From: Nitrosomonas sp.
GTDB lineage: Bacteria > Pseudomonadota > Gammaproteobacteria > Burkholderiales > Nitrosomonadaceae
Length of the DNA stretch: 64,000 nucleotides
Direction of reading: 5' to 3'
Assembly (NCBI GenBank): GCA_024281995.1
Contig: JAMWZW010000004.1
Coordinates: 1 to 64,000 of the forward strand
The position numbers and the translations under genes are program-made. Of this stretch, positions 59,676-64,000 are shown in pieces; the stretch's first letter is position 1, and every line of letters begins with the position of its first letter. The notes under the pieces are model-generated. The model searched no databases. It was not told the DNA's origin and saw only the letters and a program-made list of their open reading frames with translations.

Positions 59676-59726
59676 AATATTCTCTCCTAATAATTTATTT
59701 GTTATAAGCATTCCATTAAAAATAAC

Positions 59727-59745
59727 AATAATGAGAATTATTCCT
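59727..59745. promoter_or_regulatory. Fur-like box in the divergent RTX / LicD-fusion promoter region
   Basis: AATAATGAGAATTATTCCT matches 13 of 19 Fur consensus positions. It lies 52 bases before the RTX gene and 94 before the TPR-LicD gene, so it could control the first, the second or both. Confidence 0.5.
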
Positions 59746-59838
59746 ATTATATTGTATAACAGCTAAAATGCAATGTTTGTGCGTGCATATGGCCGCAGTC
59801 AATGTTTCAAAACAAAATGAAATCATGAGTGATAAGCG

Positions 59839-61386
59839 ATGACCGAAAAATTGGATGAATTACTGGTGCAAGCGAAGGGTTTGCTGGCTTCGGGTAAATA
59901 TAACGATGCCGATAAAATGCTAGAGCCGCTACGAGAGCAATATCCGTTGTCACAAGATGTGGCTAGGTTATGGTGTTCACTAGCGATGCGCACCGATCGT
60001 GCTGCTGCCGTTCCGGATTATGCGAAGCAGCTCTATGAACATGTGCAAAGCGATTTTCATAAAGCGCACTGGGCGCATGTTTTGGGGACGGCATATTTTA
60101 TATTATTAGATTTGGCGACAGCACAAACATACTTGTCACGCGCTCTGGAACATTTAATAGTGCTGGCAAAAGCAGGAAAAATTCCTCCTCAGAGAAAAAA
60201 AAATCAATCAACACAGGCACATGAAAATGCATTTGCATCTGGAGAAGCGGAAAAACTCTTGTGGAGGACTTGCACGTACCTGGCTAAAAATGGCATTACA
60301 GCATTTCCTTATGCAGGCACGTTATTAGGATTGGTCCGTGACAGCAAGCTTTTGGATTTTGATAAAGACCTGGATATTGCCGTATGGATGGATTCTTGGC
60401 AGTCATGTTGTACAGCACTGGAAAGCGCAGGATGGGCAAAGCAGACTATACGTATCGACTATGCCAATTATCGCGATTATGTGCATCCGGAATTGGGCAT
60501 AACCTTGGATGTATGCGGTTTGCAACCGCGAGGAAAGCAAATAGTTGGTGGCTTTTCATTACCGGATTACTCCGCCGAATATCAACGTGTCTCGGTGTTT
60601 CCGAATTTCGGATTGGTGCAACGCGATACCGAATATGGCGCCGTTTGGTTCCCCCAACAGCCCGGTATTATTTTGCGGGCATTTTATGGCGATTGGCGCA
60701 CACCGAATCCCAATTGGGACACCGTGATATCTGCGCTAAATCTGGAGAACTTTACGATGCTGGTGCGCTGCTATGCTTATCATCGTCTGGTGCAGCATTG
60801 GTTATTGGGTGATTTGGGAAAGGCTTGGTGTTATGCTCACCAAGTCATTCTAAAAGACCCAGACGATATACTCATGCTGCGGAGTCGCCAGTGGCTGGAA
60901 CGCGCAATGATGCGTTTAAATCGGGAATTGCCTGCGTGGCCGAAAAATCAATTGCAGAAGCGTGTTTATACGCGCATGGTGGCGGATTTGTTTCATGAAG
61001 GGCATGTAAATTTTCTGCTCGCAGCAAAGGCACTGGGGACGCATTTGACCGTGTGCGTGGTTTCCGATGAACGCGTGGTGGAAAATAAGGGAAAAATGCC
61101 CGTTATGAAACAAGCCGAGCGTGCGGCAGTAGTAGCCGCGTGCAAATACGTCGATGCCGTTCTGACGGAAACACCGGCGAGCGTTACACCGGCATATATG
61201 CAGCAACATGGCTTTGATATCTATACCTTTGCCTGCGCATCTGAACAGGAACGCAGGGAAAAATACGAACTTTGCAGCACTTTGCCAGCAGCAATGATCC
61301 ATGAACTTAGTTATACACCAGGCATTTCGACATCCGATTTGCTTAAGCGTATTCTGGAAGGTGCGAGCAAAAGCTTGATACCGTAA
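59839..61386 (+). CDS. TPR - LicD nucleotidyltransferase - cytidylyltransferase fusion
   Basis: The protein has 515 residues in three parts. Residues about 1-120 are TPR-like helical repeats (GKYNDADKMLEPLREQYP). Residues about 135-300 match the LicD/NTase family: YAGTLLGLVRDSKLLDFDKDLDIAVWMD has the metal-binding D-x-D pair (here given in pieces: LLGLVRDSKL, DKDLDIAV). Residues about 365-510 look like a cytidylyltransferase with HEGH in place of HxGH and a DERVVENKGK-PVMKQAERA block like that of glycerol-3-phosphate or phosphoethanolamine cytidylyltransferases. LicD and CTP enzymes act in phosphocholine or phosphoethanolamine transfer to glycans. Fusion in one chain suggests substrate channelling. 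Not seen beside other envelope genes. Confidence 0.8.
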   Translation: MTEKLDELLVQAKGLLASGKYNDADKMLEPLREQYPLSQDVARLWCSLAMRTDRAAAVPDYAKQLYEHVQSDFHKAHWAHVLGTAYFILLDLATAQTYLSRALEHLIVLAKAGKIPPQRKKNQSTQAHENAFASGEAEKLLWRTCTYLAKNGITAFPYAGTLLGLVRDSKLLDFDKDLDIAVWMDSWQSCCTALESAGWAKQTIRIDYANYRDYVHPELGITLDVCGLQPRGKQIVGGFSLPDYSAEYQRVSVFPNFGLVQRDTEYGAVWFPQQPGIILRAFYGDWRTPNPNWDTVISALNLENFTMLVRCYAYHRLVQHWLLGDLGKAWCYAHQVILKDPDDILMLRSRQWLERAMMRLNRELPAWPKNQLQKRVYTRMVADLFHEGHVNFLLAAKALGTHLTVCVVSDERVVENKGKMPVMKQAERAAVVAACKYVDAVLTETPASVTPAYMQQHGFDIYTFACASEQERREKYELCSTLPAAMIHELSYTPGISTSDLLKRILEGASKSLIP

Positions 61387-61461
61387 TTTTGTTAAGATGG
61401 GCAAGTGTCTGAATATTTTGAATGGTTATTTAGATTACTTTGACGACAAACACATCAAACT

Positions 61462-61965
61462 TTAAACTATGAACTGACTAGAAACCCACAGAACGATAAT
61501 TACATAAGATAATGCAAGGAGGTAGAATGGAAAATTCCAGTATTTTTCTATCACCCTTACCAAATTAATTTGTTCTTCCATATATTTATTATGTATCCAT
61601 GGACGTTCTAACATACGTGCACCACCATACAATAGTAAACTAATAAAAATGGCACAATGCTGCAAATAATAATAGATATTCGGAGGATTAAATAAAGCTG
61701 TACCATGATGTAAGAAAGAAGAACTAAGACTAATTAAAACAGTTGCTATCAAAAGGTATCTTAACTGCCACTCTAATATCTTTTTATATTCAGAGGATGT
61801 TTTTGTAATCTCATCAGAAGAAGTAAAACTGAACTTCGAGTTTGGATTCTTTATGTATTCTGAAACTGCTTTTTTTAAAATCTCTTCACCGAGTATATTA
61901 ATTTCAATCATTCTTCCACTTATATCTGAATAAGGACTTTCCATGGGATCAGATCCATATTCCAA
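61462..61965 (-). CDS. AT-rich membrane protein, likely 5'-frameshifted
   Basis: From a TTG at 61965 (or ATG at 61944) the frame gives 167 residues with three membrane helices (about 69-88, 97-117 and 146-166) and a soluble N-terminus. Before the TTG the same frame continues open for about 15 codons (DWEEFCRGCFYLE), and another frame just upstream starts with an ATG at 62048. Joining the two needs removal of one AT unit in an ATATAT repeat. I do not recognise the family. Confidence 0.65.
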   Translation of the reverse strand: MEYGSDPMESPYSDISGRMIEINILGEEILKKAVSEYIKNPNSKFSFTSSDEITKTSSEYKKILEWQLRYLLIATVLISLSSSFLHHGTALFNPPNIYYYLQHCAIFISLLLYGGARMLERPWIHNKYMEEQINLVRVIEKYWNFPFYLLALSYVIIVLWVSSQFIV

Positions 61966-62048
61966 ATAAAAGCAGCCTCTGCAGAATTCTTCCCAGTCAT
62001 ATATTTACCGGTATACACAACAATTACATCAAGATTTTTTTCATTCAT
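61966..62048 (-). pseudogene. 5' end of the preceding membrane-protein gene, in a different frame
   Basis: The ATG at 62048 begins MNEKNLDVIVVYTGKY and then passes into another frame. Removing one AT from the short repeat at 61998-62006 would give KYDWEEFCRGC and continue straight into the 61462-61965 frame. The fragment may show a genuine frameshift, a phase-variable repeat or a sequencing error. Confidence 0.5.
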
Positions 62049-62119
62049 AATTTTTTACTTGAGATAAGGAAGCCTAATATACGCATGTATCTTTATGGAA
62101 TACCGCTAAGAATACATTT

Positions 62120-62665
62120 TCAAATTGTAATAATGCTTAATCTGTAACATGCTGAAACTATTAATATAAAATATGAACATAAAGTTAATAAAGATGGTGC
62201 TAATGAGCAATTATTAGTAGTATTTTTTCTTTCTCTAAGAACTAAAGAATAGGCGTATAAGGCTAAACAAAATGATATATGGTATCCAATGGTTGAAGCA
62301 ATAATCACTATTTCGCTTATATTGGAGAAATTAAAAAATATCCCCATCACTCCTAATGAAATAACCAACCAAAAATTGGATTTGATAATAAATGGTAAAA
62401 GTTTCACATATGGCATATGTGTGTGATGAATAAATTCTTTTTCACCATGTTTTAATGCATTTTGTCTAATCAATCTCCCAAATTTATTTTCATCAATTAT
62501 CTTATTGAGGTGAAATTCAAATTTGTTACTGGCTCCTCCCTCTACTTTTTCTAGATGGCCGGCTTGCATTGGAGGGTTAAAAACTTGACATGTAATTTTT
62601 TTAAAATGAGTTTCATGATCGGTTATTTTGATAACAATTTCAGGGTCATTCGTTACAGTTGCCAC
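62120..62665 (-). CDS. AT-rich membrane protein, unknown
   Basis: The GTG at 62665 has a good site (GAGGAAGG) upstream and gives 181 residues: a soluble N-terminal part (1-95) and three membrane helices (about 96-112, 118-142 and 158-178). There is no recognised domain. It is next to another AT-rich membrane-protein gene on the same strand, 72 bases ahead. Base composition differs from the neighbouring LicD-fusion and protease genes, so the pair may be acquired. Confidence 0.65.
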   Translation of the reverse strand: MATVTNDPEIVIKITDHETHFKKITCQVFNPPMQAGHLEKVEGGASNKFEFHLNKIIDENKFGRLIRQNALKHGEKEFIHHTHMPYVKLLPFIIKSNFWLVISLGVMGIFFNFSNISEIVIIASTIGYHISFCLALYAYSLVLRERKNTTNNCSLAPSLLTLCSYFILIVSACYRLSIITI

Positions 62666-62784
62666 TCTTACACCTTCCTCTAATTGAATCTGACTTACTT
62701 AGCAGCGAGTTTCTCAAGTCCGGATTACATTCATATCAATTATCTCAATGATAGCTTTAATAGTTATGTTTTTCTTCAGAGATA

Positions 62785-63942
62785 TTACTCACCCGGTTGC
62801 AGCGTGATCGACACTTCACGGGTTTCACCTTTGCGCAAAACGGTAATGGAGATGGTGTCGCCGACTTTATAGCCATCGATGCGCGCAAGCAGTTTGTCTA
62901 CTGAATCGATGGGTTTACCCTCGACGGCAATAATAATGTCGTTGGCAATAATGTTGCCTTCCGGTGTGAGTGTAGCACCCCGGAGTCCCGCCACATCGGC
63001 CGATGATCCGGGACTGATGCTCAGTATTACAACACCATTGATTTTTAGACGCTCGGTCAAGCGGACATTTAGCTTGTTATCGACGGTAATGCCGAGTGCC
63101 GGACGAATGTATTTGCCACGGCTGATGATTTGCGGCACTACGCGATTAACGGTGTCAACCGGTACGGCAAAACCAATCCCTGCGCTGGCGCCGCTGGGGC
63201 TGTAAATGGCGGTATTGATGCCAATCAGCCGGCCGGCGGAATCCAAAAGCGGACCGCCGGAATTGCCCGGATTAATAGCAGCGTCGGTTTGAATGAGATT
63301 GTCGATGGTGCGCCCATCACCACCCGGAAGTGACCGATCCAACGCAGAAACAATACCAGTGGTCAGTGTCCAGTCCAGACCAAATGGATTACCGATGGCA
63401 AAAACCTTCTGTCCGACCTTCAAATCATGGCTACTCCCAAGTGGAACGGGAACGGGCCGTTGGAAACCAATACCTATTCGCAGCACAGCAATATCATGTG
63501 CCGGACTGGTACCAACTAAAGAAGCCTTATAATCTCGCCCATCCGCCAATCGAATCGTTGCTTCGCTGGCGCCCTTTATGACATGAAAATTGGTGATGAT
63601 ATGCCCGTAATCATCCCAGATAAAGCCAGAACCATTGCCGCTGGGTACCGAAAAAATATTACGCGTCCAGGCATCCATCACGCGTTGACGTGTGGTAATG
63701 AATACCACCGAATCCCGAGAATTTTCAAATAATGCAATGGTGCTTTTTTCATCTTCCGCAAGGTTGCCGCGTGCTTGTACTACTCGAGGTTCGGCGTTTT
63801 CCTGCTTGTCTCTACCGCTTAAATAATCGGAATGCAATGCTTCGGGAAAGTAATGATAAAGGAAGCTATGAAAAAATAGCACCAGCAATATAACCGCCAG
63901 TGAAATCCAGATTAAACGGGAGAGAAAGCCGCTATTAGGCAT
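62785..63942 (-). CDS. DegS/HtrA-type trypsin-like serine protease with one PDZ domain
   Basis: The protein has 385 residues. One N-terminal membrane helix (about 9-27), a trypsin-like domain (about 70-255) with the triad His in ITNFHVIKGA, Asp in PAHDIAVLR and Ser in NPGNSGGPLLD, and one PDZ domain (about 270-375; GVVILSISPGSSADVAGL). The single PDZ and membrane anchor suit DegS-like stress sensing more than DegP. Ribosome site AAGGAA. It should act in the periplasm, attached to the inner membrane. Confidence 0.93.
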   Translation of the reverse strand: MPNSGFLSRLIWISLAVILLVLFFHSFLYHYFPEALHSDYLSGRDKQENAEPRVVQARGNLAEDEKSTIALFENSRDSVVFITTRQRVMDAWTRNIFSVPSGNGSGFIWDDYGHIITNFHVIKGASEATIRLADGRDYKASLVGTSPAHDIAVLRIGIGFQRPVPVPLGSSHDLKVGQKVFAIGNPFGLDWTLTTGIVSALDRSLPGGDGRTIDNLIQTDAAINPGNSGGPLLDSAGRLIGINTAIYSPSGASAGIGFAVPVDTVNRVVPQIISRGKYIRPALGITVDNKLNVRLTERLKINGVVILSISPGSSADVAGLRGATLTPEGNIIANDIIIAVEGKPIDSVDKLLARIDGYKVGDTISITVLRKGETREVSITLQPGE

Positions 63943-64000
63943 ACATGGATTCCTTCTTTATTTCATTTATTGGCTGTTTGCTTGCGCCCATCGCACCAGA
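63943..64000. other. Window edge, no gene
   Basis: Fifty-eight bases upstream of the DegS-like gene; too short to say more. Confidence 0.4.

Noticed and set aside
59404..59766. A Pro- and Ser-rich plus-strand frame
   Set aside because: It mirrors the RTX repeats on the minus strand.

Overview
The window looks like chromosomal DNA of a betaproteobacterium, most probably of the Nitrosomonas type. I infer this from the gene content and order: ftsK-lolA-rarA-serS, grpE-dnaK-dnaJ, a two-ATP-cone class Ia ribonucleotide reductase, a PEP-CTERM protein, a secreted cupredoxin/beta-propeller protein and a MauG-like di-haem peroxidase. Intergenic DNA is AT-rich. I see no rRNA, tRNA, CRISPR array or intact insertion sequence.

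Layout. 1-950: RES toxin (cut by the window edge) and its Xre/ParS-type antitoxin, with a palindromic operator. 1343-5873: ATP-grasp ligase, GNAT and DapF-like epimerase genes, then a small membrane protein, a ketosynthase and an acyl carrier protein; this may be an uncharacterised small-molecule locus. 6006-6920: two unknown small genes. 6978-8991: LemA lipoprotein with two TPM-domain proteins. 9123-13366: nrdAB with NrdR boxes. 13441-16927: an AT-rich orphan gene, then a RelE/Xre toxin-antitoxin module between a 5' fragment of fumC and intact fumC. 16962-23843: a UMF1-type transporter, purB and grpE-dnaK-dnaJ behind a heat-shock promoter. 24126-29417: a HAF-repeat PEP-CTERM protein, a hybrid histidine kinase and the cupredoxin-propeller protein.

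29576-33812 is the most unusual region. Two divergent genes both carry what looks like the same DUF4071-like (MAP3K TRAF-binding-like) TPR domain. One has an N-terminal nucleoside-deoxyribosyltransferase/TIR-like domain; the other has a patatin phospholipase plus three C-terminal membrane helices. No CD-NTase or STAND ATPase is nearby, so the pair looks like a compact signalling or defence module outside the classes I recognise.

33932-47780: a methyltransferase, Tex, a small SH3-like protein, a vanadium haloperoxidase without signal peptide, a DUF2007 protein, rdgC, and the housekeeping genes serS, rarA, lolA and ftsK. 47963-49531: a degenerate GGDEF protein and an RDD protein. 49635-59675: an iron-responsive island with Fur-like boxes: tonB-exbB-exbD, bfd, a TonB-dependent receptor with STN domain, an internally duplicated secreted protein, a di-haem peroxidase and an RTX protein. 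59839-63942: a TPR-LicD-cytidylyltransferase fusion, two AT-rich membrane-protein genes (one apparently frameshifted) and a DegS-like protease.
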